From Clostridia bacterium (GTDB taxonomy: Bacteria > Bacillota > Clostridia > Christensenellales > Borkfalkiaceae): a stretch of DNA of 64,000 nt. The stretch spans positions 1 through 64,000 of the forward strand of contig JAFURH010000055.1 in the NCBI GenBank assembly GCA_017471945.1, given 5' to 3'. The translations under genes and the position numbers were made by a program. Below are positions 44,778-53,218 of this stretch, in pieces; the first letter of the stretch is position 1; each line of letters begins with the position of its first letter. Under the pieces are notes generated by a model. The model saw only the letters and a program-made list of their open reading frames with translations, made no database searches and was not told the origin of the DNA.

Positions 44778-45653
44778 ATGAAGATCAAAGATTTACTTGC
44801 AAAAGAAACGCTGTCGCTCTCCTTTGAGGTGTTCCCGCCCAAAACGGAAACGGGTTTCGACAGCGTAAAAACGGCGACGGAAGAGATCGCAAAGCTCCGT
44901 CCGTCCTTTATGAGCGTGACCTACGGCGCGGGCGGCGGTACGAGTAAATATACTCTCGATATCGCGAAAAATATCAAGGAACTGTACGGCGTTCCGACTT
45001 TGGCGCATTTGACCTGCGTTTCTTCCTCCAAAGAAACGGTACGGCGAAAGATCGAAGAGATCAAAACCGCGGGCATTGAAAACGTGATGGCGCTTCGCGG
45101 AGATATCCCCGCAGGGCTTGAAACAGCGGATAGAAGCGAATGGGACTATAAACACGCGATCGAACTCGTTCGGGAACTGAAATCGGCAGGGGATTTTTGT
45201 GTCGGCGGGGCGTGTTATCCCGAAGTACACCCCGAAAGCGCGAACCAAAAAGAAGATATTCGGTATTTGAAAGAAAAGGTAGACGCGGGTTGCGATTTTT
45301 TGACGACGCAGATGTTTTTCGATAATAACCTTTTATATAATTTCTTGTATAAGATCCGCGAGGCGGGGATCACCGTGCCCGTTATGCCGGGAATAATGCC
45401 TATCACCAACGCAAACCAAGTGGCGCGGGCGATCAAGCTTTCCGGCTCGTTTATGCCGCAACGCTTTAAGAGTCTCGTGGACAAATTCGGGAATACTCCC
45501 GATGCGATGAAACAGGCGGGAATAGCCTACGCGACCGATCAGATCATAGACCTTTTTGCAAACGGTATCAAGAACGTACACGTTTATTCTATGAATAAAC
45601 CCGACGTGGCGCAAAAAATCCAAAGTAATCTTTCGGATATTTTGGGCAAATGA
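44778..45653 (+). CDS. metF: Methylenetetrahydrofolate reductase
   Basis: A 291-residue FAD TIM barrel that makes 5-methyl-THF. Features: SLSFEVFPPKT with the catalytic Glu, VTYGAGGGT, LTCVSSSKE, VMALRGDIP, and FFDN. It overlaps the next gene by ATGA, and supplies the methyl donor used by the MetH encoded two genes downstream. Confidence 0.95.
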   Translation: MKIKDLLAKETLSLSFEVFPPKTETGFDSVKTATEEIAKLRPSFMSVTYGAGGGTSKYTLDIAKNIKELYGVPTLAHLTCVSSSKETVRRKIEEIKTAGIENVMALRGDIPAGLETADRSEWDYKHAIELVRELKSAGDFCVGGACYPEVHPESANQKEDIRYLKEKVDAGCDFLTTQMFFDNNLLYNFLYKIREAGITVPVMPGIMPITNANQVARAIKLSGSFMPQRFKSLVDKFGNTPDAMKQAGIAYATDQIIDLFANGIKNVHVYSMNKPDVAQKIQSNLSDILGK

Positions 45654-46309
45654 GCGTCGTCACGAAAACTTATCAAGCTCCGCCCTTTTGCGAAAGGGAA
45701 ATTTTAAGATACGCAGGCTGTAAAACGGCGAACGAGGAAACTCTTTCTTTGCTTGCTTCCTGTTTGGAAGAGGTAAAAGAAAAACTCGTCTACAAAGTAT
45801 GCTATCGGGAATTTTCTCTGCGTATTTCGGCGGATATTTGCGATTTCGGGGCGTTTCGGGTACGGTCCACGCATCTTGCCCGTAACCTTGCAGGCTGTGA
45901 AAAGGCAATCGTTTTCGCGGCGACCGTAGGGGTGGAGATGGATAGGCTGATCGCAAAATACGGTCGGCTTGCGCCGTCGAAGGCGCTCGTAATGCAAGCG
46001 ATAGGCGCGGAACGTATCGAGGCGCTATGCGACGCTTTCTGCGAAGATATCAAACAGGAAAAACGGACGGCGTTAAAGCCGCGTTTCGGCGCGGGGTACG
46101 GCGATTTACCGCTCGATACGCAAAAACAGATCGTCGCGGTTTTGGATTGCCCCAAAAGAATCGGCGTTTGTTTGAACGAAAGTATGTTGATGTCGCCGTC
46201 GAAATCGGTGACGGCGTTTTTGGGTTTGACCCATACCGTGTACGCGACGAGTGCGCAAAAATGCGTTTTTTGCGATAAAAAAGACTGCGGTTTCAGGAGT
46301 GAACAATGA
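45650..46309 (+). CDS. Stand-alone methionine-synthase activation-domain protein
   Basis: A 219-residue protein that matches the AdoMet-binding reactivation domain of MetH: RFGAGYGDLPLDTQKQI and GVCLNESMLMSPSKSVTAFLGL are the hallmark stretches. A Cys-rich tail, CVFCDKKDCGF, ends it. It would restore oxidised cobalamin on MetH by reductive methylation. It lies between metF and metH with ATGA overlaps on both sides, and the adjacent MetH lacks this domain, so the two proteins probably work as a pair. Confidence 0.88.
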   Translation: MSVVTKTYQAPPFCEREILRYAGCKTANEETLSLLASCLEEVKEKLVYKVCYREFSLRISADICDFGAFRVRSTHLARNLAGCEKAIVFAATVGVEMDRLIAKYGRLAPSKALVMQAIGAERIEALCDAFCEDIKQEKRTALKPRFGAGYGDLPLDTQKQIVAVLDCPKRIGVCLNESMLMSPSKSVTAFLGLTHTVYATSAQKCVFCDKKDCGFRSEQ

Positions 46310-48753
46310 ATTTTTCCGCATATTTAAAAAAGAATATCGTTTATCTGGACGGGGGTATGGGAACGCTTTTGCAGGAGCGCGGTTTAACGGTGGGGGAACG
46401 CCCCGAACGTTGGAATCTTACGCACGCCGAAACGATCACAGAGATACACAAAGCGTATTTCGACGCGGGGAGTAACGTGGTTTGCACCAACACGTTCGGC
46501 GCAAACGCTCTGAAATTTTCCGAAACGGAACTTGAAGAAATTATCAAAGCGGCTTTTGAAAATGCAAAAACCGCAAGGGCGCAAAGTATTGCGCCGCAGG
46601 AAAAATTCGTCGCGCTCGATATCGGTCCGTCGGGAAAGCTGCTCCGCCCTTACGGAGATCTGGATTTTGAGGACGCCGTTGCGCTGTTTGCAAAAACGGT
46701 CAGGCTCGGCGTAAAGTACGGCGCAGATCTGATTCTCATCGAAACGATGAACGATTCTTACGAAACGAAAGCCGCGCTTCTTGCCGCAAAAGAAAACTGC
46801 GATCTGCCCGTGCTCGTTTCCAACGCTTACGGCGAGGACGGAAAGCTGATGACGGGCGCAACGCCTGCCGCGATGGTCGCGATGCTCGAAGGTCTGGGGG
46901 TGGACGCGCTCGGTGCGAACTGTTCTTTAGGACCTAAACAACTTCGCGGGGTAGTGGAAGAGCTGCTTGAAAACGCTTCCGTTCCCGTGCTTTTAAAACC
47001 CAACGCCGGACTTCCGAGATCGGTAGACGGCAAAACGGTATTCGACGTGACGGCGGAAGAATTTTCAGACGAAGTAGCGGCGCTTATACAAAAGGGCGTG
47101 CGCGTAGTCGGCGGCTGTTGCGGCACTACGCCCGAATATATCCGAATGCTTGCGGAAAAAGCCAAGGAGTATACGCCCGTTCCCGTGCTTGATAAAAATA
47201 TAACGGTCGTATCGTCGTATACGCACGCGGTAAAATTCGGCGATAGCCCCGTTTTGATCGGCGAGCGGATCAATCCGACGGGCAAAAAACGGTTTAAGCA
47301 AGCTCTGAAAGAAAACGATATCAATTACATTTTAAGCGAGGGCGTCGAGCAACAGGAACGGGGGGTACACGTACTCGACGTGAACGTGGGTTTGCCCGAG
47401 ATCGACGAACCTGAAATGCTCAAAACCGTCGTTTGCGAATTACAGGCGGTGATCGACCTGCCGTTACAGATCGATACTTCGGATATCGCGGCGATGGAGA
47501 TCGCATTGCGCCGTTATAACGGTAAGGCGGTCGTTAATTCCGTCAACGGCAAAAAAGAGAGTATGGAAGCGGTGTTTCCGCTTGCGAAAAAATACGGCGG
47601 CGTGGTGGTCGCTTTAACGTTGGACGAGAACGGGATCCCCGAAAATGCAGGGGGCAGGGTTGAGATCGCCGAAAAAATTTTAAAAACCGCCGAACGCTAC
47701 GGAATCGAAAAAAAGAATATCGTGTTCGATACGCTTGCAATGACGATCAGCGCCGATACTTCTGCTGCGACAGCGACGCTGACGGCTTTAAAACGCATAA
47801 AAAACGAGCTTGGTTGTCGTACTTCGCTCGGCGTTTCCAACGTTTCGTTCGGGCTTCCAAATCGCGACGCGGTGAATTCCACTTTTTTTGCGTTGGCTTT
47901 GGAAAACGGACTATCCGCGGCGATAATGAATCCTTATTCCGCGGATATGATGAAAACGTATTATACGTATAAAGCGCTCAAAGGTTTGGACGAGAATTGC
48001 TCGGAATATATCGAAAAGGCAGCCTCGTTCGCGGCGGTCGTAAGCGCGCCGATTACGATAGAGCCGACGAATGCCGAAGCGTTTAAATCCGAATTGCAAC
48101 GCGCGGTAATAAAAGGCTTTAAAGAGAAAGCGGGCGCGATCACGAAAGAGCTTTTGAACAGCGTGCCGCCGCTCGAAATCGTGAATCAAGAAATTATTCC
48201 CGCACTCAACGTCGTAGGCGAGGGCTTTGAGAAAAAAACGGTGTATCTCCCCCAACTTTTGATGAGTGCGGAAGCCGCGAAAAGCGCGTTTGAAGAGATC
48301 AAATCGGCGGTCGCGGGAGAAGGCTCGAAGTCGGTACAAAAAGCTACGTTCGTGATCGCTACCGTACAGGGAGATATTCACGATATTGGAAAAAATATCG
48401 TCAAATTACTGCTTGAAAACTACGGCTTTGACGTCGTGGATCTGGGCAAAGACGTACCGATCGAAAGAATCGTGGAAACGGTGGTGGAGCGCCGCGCGCC
48501 TCTCGTTGGGTTAAGCGCGTTGATGACTACGACCGTACCGGCTATGGAAGAAACGATCAAGCGGCTCCGTATCGCCGCACCTTGGAGTAAGATCGTCGTC
48601 GGCGGCGCGGTTTTAACGCAGGAGTACGCGGACAAGATCGGCGCGGATAAATACGCAAAAGACGCGATGGAAACGGTACGGTTCGCCGAACGGGCTTTTG
48701 GGAAGTTTTCCCGTAAGGGCTTATCGCCACAAGGGAATAAGCTTGACGAATAA
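46306..48753 (+). CDS. metH: Cobalamin-dependent methionine synthase lacking the activation domain
   Basis: An 815-residue protein that methylates homocysteine. Domains: homocysteine S-methyltransferase (1-290; zinc cysteines in ANCSLGP and VGGCCGTTPEY), pterin-binding barrel (about 305-560; IGERINPTGKKRFK, DVNVGLPEID), cobalamin cap (about 590-670) and B12-binding domain (about 680-800) with DIHDIGKNI, whose His coordinates cobalt. The usual fourth, reactivation domain (about 330 residues) is absent; it is encoded as a separate upstream gene. Start overlaps that gene by ATGA. Confidence 0.94.
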   Translation: MNFSAYLKKNIVYLDGGMGTLLQERGLTVGERPERWNLTHAETITEIHKAYFDAGSNVVCTNTFGANALKFSETELEEIIKAAFENAKTARAQSIAPQEKFVALDIGPSGKLLRPYGDLDFEDAVALFAKTVRLGVKYGADLILIETMNDSYETKAALLAAKENCDLPVLVSNAYGEDGKLMTGATPAAMVAMLEGLGVDALGANCSLGPKQLRGVVEELLENASVPVLLKPNAGLPRSVDGKTVFDVTAEEFSDEVAALIQKGVRVVGGCCGTTPEYIRMLAEKAKEYTPVPVLDKNITVVSSYTHAVKFGDSPVLIGERINPTGKKRFKQALKENDINYILSEGVEQQERGVHVLDVNVGLPEIDEPEMLKTVVCELQAVIDLPLQIDTSDIAAMEIALRRYNGKAVVNSVNGKKESMEAVFPLAKKYGGVVVALTLDENGIPENAGGRVEIAEKILKTAERYGIEKKNIVFDTLAMTISADTSAATATLTALKRIKNELGCRTSLGVSNVSFGLPNRDAVNSTFFALALENGLSAAIMNPYSADMMKTYYTYKALKGLDENCSEYIEKAASFAAVVSAPITIEPTNAEAFKSELQRAVIKGFKEKAGAITKELLNSVPPLEIVNQEIIPALNVVGEGFEKKTVYLPQLLMSAEAAKSAFEEIKSAVAGEGSKSVQKATFVIATVQGDIHDIGKNIVKLLLENYGFDVVDLGKDVPIERIVETVVERRAPLVGLSALMTTTVPAMEETIKRLRIAAPWSKIVVGGAVLTQEYADKIGADKYAKDAMETVRFAERAFGKFSRKGLSPQGNKLDE

Positions 48754-48797
48754 AATAAGATATGATATAATAGGGTTGTACTGTTTTCGGTACAACC
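48743..48797 (+). promoter_or_regulatory. Promoter and hairpin at the end of metH
   Basis: TTGACG (48743-48748), 17 bases, TATAAT (48766-48771) overlaps the metH end. Right after it, GGTTGTAC (48774-48781) pairs with GTACAACC (48790-48797), followed by TTT. The hairpin may end the metH transcript. Bases 48784-48796 recur at 49969-49981. Confidence 0.5.
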
Positions 48798-48799
48798 TT

Positions 48800-49129
48800 T
48801 ATGCTATCATAAAAGAAAACGGCTTAAATATCGGGCGTATTTCCAACCGCTTGCCGTATATATTTGACGATAAAGCCGAAGAAATCGTTTTTGAATCGCG
48901 AAATTCCGCGGCAGATATGATAAATAACGCGATAGACTGGTTTGGAAACGGCGTGAAAATGGAACGAACGGACGAGGGGAATATTCGGTTCAGTGTATAC
49001 GCAAGCCCGCGCGCAATGCGGTTTTGGATTTTGCAGTTTGGAAGATACGTTAAAGTATTGCAACCGCAGTCGCTTTGTGAGATAATAAAAGAAGATATAG
49101 CGGAAATGAAAAAATTGTATGAGGAATAA
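48800..49129 (+). pseudogene. C-terminal fragment of a WYL-domain regulator
   Basis: The frame encodes only the C-terminal WCX part of WYL transcription factors: RLPYIFDDKAEEIVFES, AIDWFGNGVKME, FSVYASPRAMRFWILQFGRYVKVLQPQSLCEII. The helix-turn-helix and WYL core are missing and no start codon with a ribosome binding site leads it; frame-openness upstream comes only from overlap with metH. A truncated gene is the simplest reading. Confidence 0.65.
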
Positions 49130-49142
49130 AGGAGCGAACGAT

Positions 49143-49958
49143 ATGTTAAAGAATAATTATAAAGAAGTGGAGAATCGCTTGGATAAAGCGTTTTTGTCGT
49201 TTATCGGTCGCGGTCAAGACGAGGATTTTTCTTATGAAACGAGAAACAGGGTTTATCAAGAAACAAAACAGACGAATATACCCGTTATCGGTTTGCAGGC
49301 AGACGGCATTATCAACGATAAATATTATGGACAAAACGGTATTCCCAAAATTCTTATTTTAATGTATGAATCTTATCGTATTGACGACGGGAATTTAAAT
49401 TATATTTGGAATGAAGCGGCTTGGTTACGCGATATGCAAAAACCAAAAAGAATGTTCGGAGTCATTCATAAATGGGTAGAAAAACTGTTTGGTGAATTGG
49501 GATTTTTGATAAGTGAAAAGAAGGATAATTTACTTAATTATTGTGCTTGGATGAATATTTCCAAGCTTGGTAGAAAGACTCCGAAAATGGATTGGAGAAT
49601 TTTGAAACGATTAGTGGAGAGTAAAACGGGAAAATGTGAGGATTCAAAAGTTTACCCCCAATGTGCGGAAAAATTGACCGAGCAATTTTTAGCGTATAAT
49701 CCCGATATTGTTATTTGTGGAAATACGGAATGGCTATTATATAGCTTTTTGAATAATGCAAGGCAAAAAGGATTGATTTCCGAGAGGGATGAAATAAATA
49801 GAAATTTGCATTTTTTCACTTATAAAGTCCAAAATAAGGAAATTGCGGTTTTTGATGCGTATCACCCTTCTGCTTGGTCGCGAAAAACGAAAGAGAAAGA
49901 TTTCGTGGAAGTGATCAATAATAATCGTATAAAAATAGAAAAAATTTTGAATAAATAA
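49143..49958 (+). CDS. Uncharacterised protein, weakly uracil-DNA-glycosylase-like
   Basis: A 271-residue soluble protein of unknown family. The C-terminal FDAYHPSAWS and the internal strand PDIVICGNTEWLL recall the HPS and late-strand motifs of the uracil-DNA glycosylase superfamily, while ILILMYESYRIDD could be the first motif; this is only a weak resemblance. ATG 49143 has AAAGGAG at good spacing, so it is preferred over the ATG at 49119. Base composition is more AT-rich than the met operon. Neighbours are gene fragments, so this may be mobile or defence-related DNA. Confidence 0.75.
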   Translation: MLKNNYKEVENRLDKAFLSFIGRGQDEDFSYETRNRVYQETKQTNIPVIGLQADGIINDKYYGQNGIPKILILMYESYRIDDGNLNYIWNEAAWLRDMQKPKRMFGVIHKWVEKLFGELGFLISEKKDNLLNYCAWMNISKLGRKTPKMDWRILKRLVESKTGKCEDSKVYPQCAEKLTEQFLAYNPDIVICGNTEWLLYSFLNNARQKGLISERDEINRNLHFFTYKVQNKEIAVFDAYHPSAWSRKTKEKDFVEVINNNRIKIEKILNK

Positions 49959-49968
49959 TCAAGTCCCT

Positions 49969-49981
49969 TTTTCGGTACAAC
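49969..49981 (+). repeat. 13-base repeat TTTTCGGTACAAC, second copy
   Basis: Identical to 48784-48796. In both places TATG-N-TAT follows after three bases, so the shared unit spans about 23 bases upstream of a gene start; it may be a common operator or promoter. Confidence 0.6.
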
Positions 49982-50028
49982 AAATATGATATACTCTTCT
50001 TGAAGAAAATTCAAGGAGAGTATTTTAT

Positions 50029-50956
50029 ATGCGTATTAAAAGCTTGAAAGTAAACGATGTATTTCATATAAAAAACTTAAACGTAGAATTCAAAGAAACG
50101 GATAATATCATTTGCGTCATAGACGAAAACGAAAATCCGTTCGAAGAACATTCGTTTATGCGCGTAATGGAACGGCTTTTTTTTGGGCGTTTTTTACGAT
50201 GCGGACTATCTTTGCGGGAACGGCGATATACAATGTCTTTGCGAAAGATTCGAGCAAAATTTTCTTATTTCCCTAAAGGGCAAAAAAGAACAAGCGGAAA
50301 TAACGTATCAAGGCAAGAAAATGACGGGGCAACGAAACGGGGTTGAAGAAACGTGCTTTTGCGGGGAAAAAGTGAGTGGGAAAATGAAATGGATAATCGG
50401 CGCGGATTACCGCGAAATTTTATATCCCTCGGAAATGAGGGAATATTGTAAATTTAACACAAACGGTACAAATAATGGAATGTCGGAAGTGGTGAATACG
50501 GTTGATACAAAGTGTATTCCGTTCGGTTGGCTTCCCGAGGAGAAGTGGAAAATTCTGAAATCCAAAATGCAAGAATATCTTGCCGGGTTTGACGGAATTC
50601 CGTTTATCGACGGTCAGCCGCGCACGATCAATCGGCAAGGCGAGCTGATTTTTCGCGGGCAATATTCTATTTTTGAGACGGAAGAGTATTTTAGCGAAGA
50701 CGAATACGCGCGTATTCAATTTTCGTATTGGCTGACGACGTTAAATTTTATAAAAAAGCTTTGTCAAGATATCGGACACGACGGAGATTTGCCTGTGTTT
50801 GTTATGGGGTTGTTTGAAAAACTCGAAAAAGGAAAAGACAACGGTCTTTTGTTTGAAGAGATGCGAAAAACGGGTAGACAGGTATTTATCTTTTTATATA
50901 AACGCGACTCGACGATAGAAAAATTTTGCGATAAAATAATCGTAGTTAGTGAATAA
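50029..50956 (+). pseudogene. Frameshifted degenerate ABC/SMC-like ATPase
   Basis: Two frames form one protein if one T is removed from the T8 run near 50177-50184. The N-terminus (MRIKSLKVNDVFHIKNLNVEF) is that of RecF/SMC-like ATPases, but the Walker A region reads VIDENENPFEEHS without GxxGK[ST]. The C-terminus (FSYWLTTLNFIKK, LPVFVMGLFEKLEKGKDN, GRQVFIFLYKRD) follows the signature/Walker B/switch order with the key Asp-Glu lost. AAGGAGAG precedes the start. Both the frameshift and the lost motifs suggest a dead or non-ATPase gene. Confidence 0.6.
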
Positions 50957-50959
50957 AAT

Positions 50960-50992
50960 AAAAACGCAGGCGGGTGTTCCGTCTGCGTTTTT
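50960..50992. terminator. Bidirectional terminator
   Basis: AAAAACGCAG (50960-50969) pairs with CTGCGTTTTT (50983-50992), inner GCGG/CCGT arms; T-rich on both strands. Confidence 0.8.
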
Positions 50993-51006
50993 GCGCGTAG
51001 TTTTTC

Positions 51007-51247
51007 TTATAAATCAATAGCGGGAATCCCTGCAAACCCTTTCGCAAGGTCTTCGTCCGTCGGGATATAGTCGCTCATTTTGCCGTCGTGGAATTTTTCG
51101 TAGGCAACCATATCGAAATAGCCCGTGCCTGTTAAGCCGAACAAAATCGTCTTTTCTTCGCCCGTCTCCTTGCATTTTAACGCTTCGTCGATCGCGACGC
51201 GGATCGCGTGCGAGGATTCGGGCGCGGGAAGTATACCTTCCACTCGC
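51007..51247 (-). pseudogene. C-terminal remnant of a TrpB-like PLP enzyme
   Basis: The - strand frame encodes VEGILPAPESSHAIRVAIDE, ILFGLTGTGYFDMVAY and a normal C-terminus, as in the TrpB2 type of tryptophan synthase beta chains. All upstream sequence (PLP Lys domain) is missing; the homology stops at about 51245 where an unrelated + strand gene tail begins. Confidence 0.8.
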
Positions 51248-51453
51248 GCTATACGCTTGCGGGGTTGAATATGAGTCATATCGCAGTTTACAATATGGCG
51301 ATCAAAGCGGCGGTTACGCAGGAAAAAGACTATATTTACCGCGCGGCGTATCTTGACCCGCATACGTGCGATCAGCTCACGTTGGACGAGAGCAAGAGTC
51401 TTTGCGACGATCTGATCGAGACGCACGGCGCTTGGTTACCTAAGTTTCATTGA
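51244..51453 (+). pseudogene. C-terminal remnant of a GH4 glycosidase
   Basis: The + strand frame reads SRYTLAGLNMSHIAVYNMAIKAA, YIYRAAYLDPHTCDQLTLDE, DDLIETHGAWLPKF, the C-terminal part of NAD-dependent GH4 alpha-galactosidase/alpha-glucosidases. The NAD-binding and catalytic parts are absent. It abuts the TrpB remnant head to head. Confidence 0.8.
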
Positions 51454-51494
51454 AAAAATTGGAGACTTAATGAAAAATTTATAAAAATTCAACG

Positions 51495-51536
51495 CGTACC
51501 TGGTAGGGATATTTTTGATTGAATTCGTACCTGGTA
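51495..51536 (+). repeat. Two direct CGTACCTGGTA sites, 31 bases apart
   Basis: CGTACCTGGTA at 51495-51505 and 51526-51536. Each contains the odd palindrome TACC-T-GGTA. The spacing is about three helical turns on the same face, 70-110 bases upstream of the capsule promoter, as expected for a cooperative regulator. The rest of 51454-51600 shows no gene. Confidence 0.7.
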
Positions 51537-51603
51537 TGTTTATTTTATGTCGTTTGTAACCGATAATGAAGGATTTTATTTCTCATAAAAAGGCAGACGA
51601 GGG

Positions 51604-51632
51604 TTGACAATTGAAAATAATAGTGATATAAT
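51604..51632 (+). promoter_or_regulatory. Consensus promoter of the exopolysaccharide operon
   Basis: TTGACA (51604-51609), 17 bases, TATAAT (51627-51632). No other strong promoter is seen before the end of the window. Confidence 0.88.
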
Positions 51633-51669
51633 ATATTTATATTATAAGTTTTTTAAGTGGTAAGGGGTT

Positions 51670-52374
51670 ATGTACAAGCATTTTTTTAAAAGGTTCTTTG
51701 ATATTATCATTTCGCTTTTGGCAATTATTATTTTATTGATTCCAATGCTGATTATTGCAATTGCGATTAAGTGTGATAGCAAAGGACCTGTTATTTTTAA
51801 GCAGGAACGCGTTGGTAAAAACGGGAAAATATTTAAAATTTATAAATTTCGTTCAATGTGCATAGGGGCGGAACAAACGGGAAGCGGTGTTTATTCAGAC
51901 AAAAACGATGCGCGTGTTACCAAAGTTGGTAGATTTTTACGGGCAACCAGCCTTGATGAATTACCGCAGTTTTTTAATCTTTTGAAAGGAGATATGAGTT
52001 TTATTGGACCTCGTCCGCCACTTACGTATCATCCCTGGGCGTGGGATAGATATACGGACGAGCAAAAGAGAATGTTTGAAACACGTCCCGGTATTACGGG
52101 TTGGGCGCAAGTGAATGGTAGAAAAGAAGTGGAATGGCACAGACGTATCGAGCTGAATGTTTGGTATGTGGATCACATTTCACTCTGGTTGGATATAAAA
52201 ATTTTGTTTATGACGGTATTCAAAGTTTTTACAAATGCGAACAATGAAAATACGGGAGCAACCGTAAAAGAAGAGTCGAACTCGTCTTCGGAGAATCCTT
52301 TAGAGAATGAAGCGGCTGTTTCAGAATGCGAATCAGTGGGGGAAGAAACAATATCAGTGGGGATAGAAGATTGA
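51670..52374 (+). CDS. Undecaprenyl-phosphate sugar-1-phosphate transferase (priming enzyme)
   Basis: Starts exopolysaccharide repeat units by moving a sugar phosphate from UDP-sugar to undecaprenyl phosphate. The 234-residue protein has one N-terminal membrane segment (IIISLLAIIILLIPMLIIAIAI) and the Bac_transf core: FKQERVGKNGKIFKIYKFRSM, TSLDELPQFFNLLKGDMSFIGPRPPL, RPGITGWAQVNGR. The last 40 residues are an acidic, Ser/Glu-rich tail not typical of the family. It is the first gene of the operon, with AAGGGG before ATG. Confidence 0.93.
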   Translation: MYKHFFKRFFDIIISLLAIIILLIPMLIIAIAIKCDSKGPVIFKQERVGKNGKIFKIYKFRSMCIGAEQTGSGVYSDKNDARVTKVGRFLRATSLDELPQFFNLLKGDMSFIGPRPPLTYHPWAWDRYTDEQKRMFETRPGITGWAQVNGRKEVEWHRRIELNVWYVDHISLWLDIKILFMTVFKVFTNANNENTGATVKEESNSSSENPLENEAAVSECESVGEETISVGIED

Positions 52375-52375
52375 T

Positions 52376-53218
52376 ATGTTGAATTTAATGTATATAACGA
52401 ACCGTCCAGAAATCGCGCGAATTGCCGAAGAGTCAGGAGTTGATAGAATTTTTATCGATATGGAATATATCGGAAAAAGCGATAGACAGGGTGGAATGGA
52501 TACGGTGCAAAGCCATCATACGGTCGAAGATATCCGCGAACTTCGTAAATATCTTAAAAATTCGAAACTTATGGTGAGATGCAACCCACTTCATTCGGCA
52601 ACTTCGGAATACGGATCTTCAAAAGAAGAAATCGATGCCATAATTGAAAGCGGAGCGGATCTTGTAATGTTGCCGTATTTTAAAACGGTAAAAGAGGTGG
52701 AAACATTTATTCGGTTCGTTGACGGAAAAGCGCAAACTCTTCCCCTTGTGGAAACGCCTGAGGCGGTAGCGTGTATTGACGAAATATTGCATTTAGATGG
52801 GTTAGACGAGATTTTTATAGGTTTGAATGATTTGAGCTTGGGATACGGTAAAAAATTTATGTTCGAACTTTTGACAGACGGAACGCTGGACACGCTTTGT
52901 GAAAAGTTCAGGACCAAGAGGCTTCCGTACGGCTTTGGCGGTATTGCGGCGCTCGGAAAAGGGCTGTTGCCGTCTGAGCTTGTAATTGCCGAGCATTACC
53001 GTTTGGGATCGACCTGTGCGATATTGTCGAGGAGTTTTTGTAATACGAACGTAATTAAAGAATTGGATACAGTGAGCCTAATTTTCGATAAGGGATTAAA
53101 GGATATTCGCGCTTTTGAAAAGGATTGTGAAAATGGTCGTGTCGATTTTATAAAAAACAGAAAACAAGTGGAATACATTACGCAAAAAATTGTTGCGGAT
53201 ATAGAGAAGGGCTTATGA
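52376..53218 (+). CDS. HpcH/HpaI-type aldolase
   Basis: A 280-residue class II aldolase-fold protein: DRIFIDMEYIGK, MVRCNPLHS, ADLVMLPYFKTVKEVETFI, LVETPEAV (metal Glu) and GLNDLSLGYG. Members cleave or form 2-oxo-acid C-C bonds from pyruvate. Its place between the priming transferase and an oxidoreductase suggests it makes an unusual acidic substituent or sugar for the polysaccharide. Translationally close to both neighbours (1 base upstream, ATGA overlap downstream). Confidence 0.83.
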   Translation: MLNLMYITNRPEIARIAEESGVDRIFIDMEYIGKSDRQGGMDTVQSHHTVEDIRELRKYLKNSKLMVRCNPLHSATSEYGSSKEEIDAIIESGADLVMLPYFKTVKEVETFIRFVDGKAQTLPLVETPEAVACIDEILHLDGLDEIFIGLNDLSLGYGKKFMFELLTDGTLDTLCEKFRTKRLPYGFGGIAALGKGLLPSELVIAEHYRLGSTCAILSRSFCNTNVIKELDTVSLIFDKGLKDIRAFEKDCENGRVDFIKNRKQVEYITQKIVADIEKGL

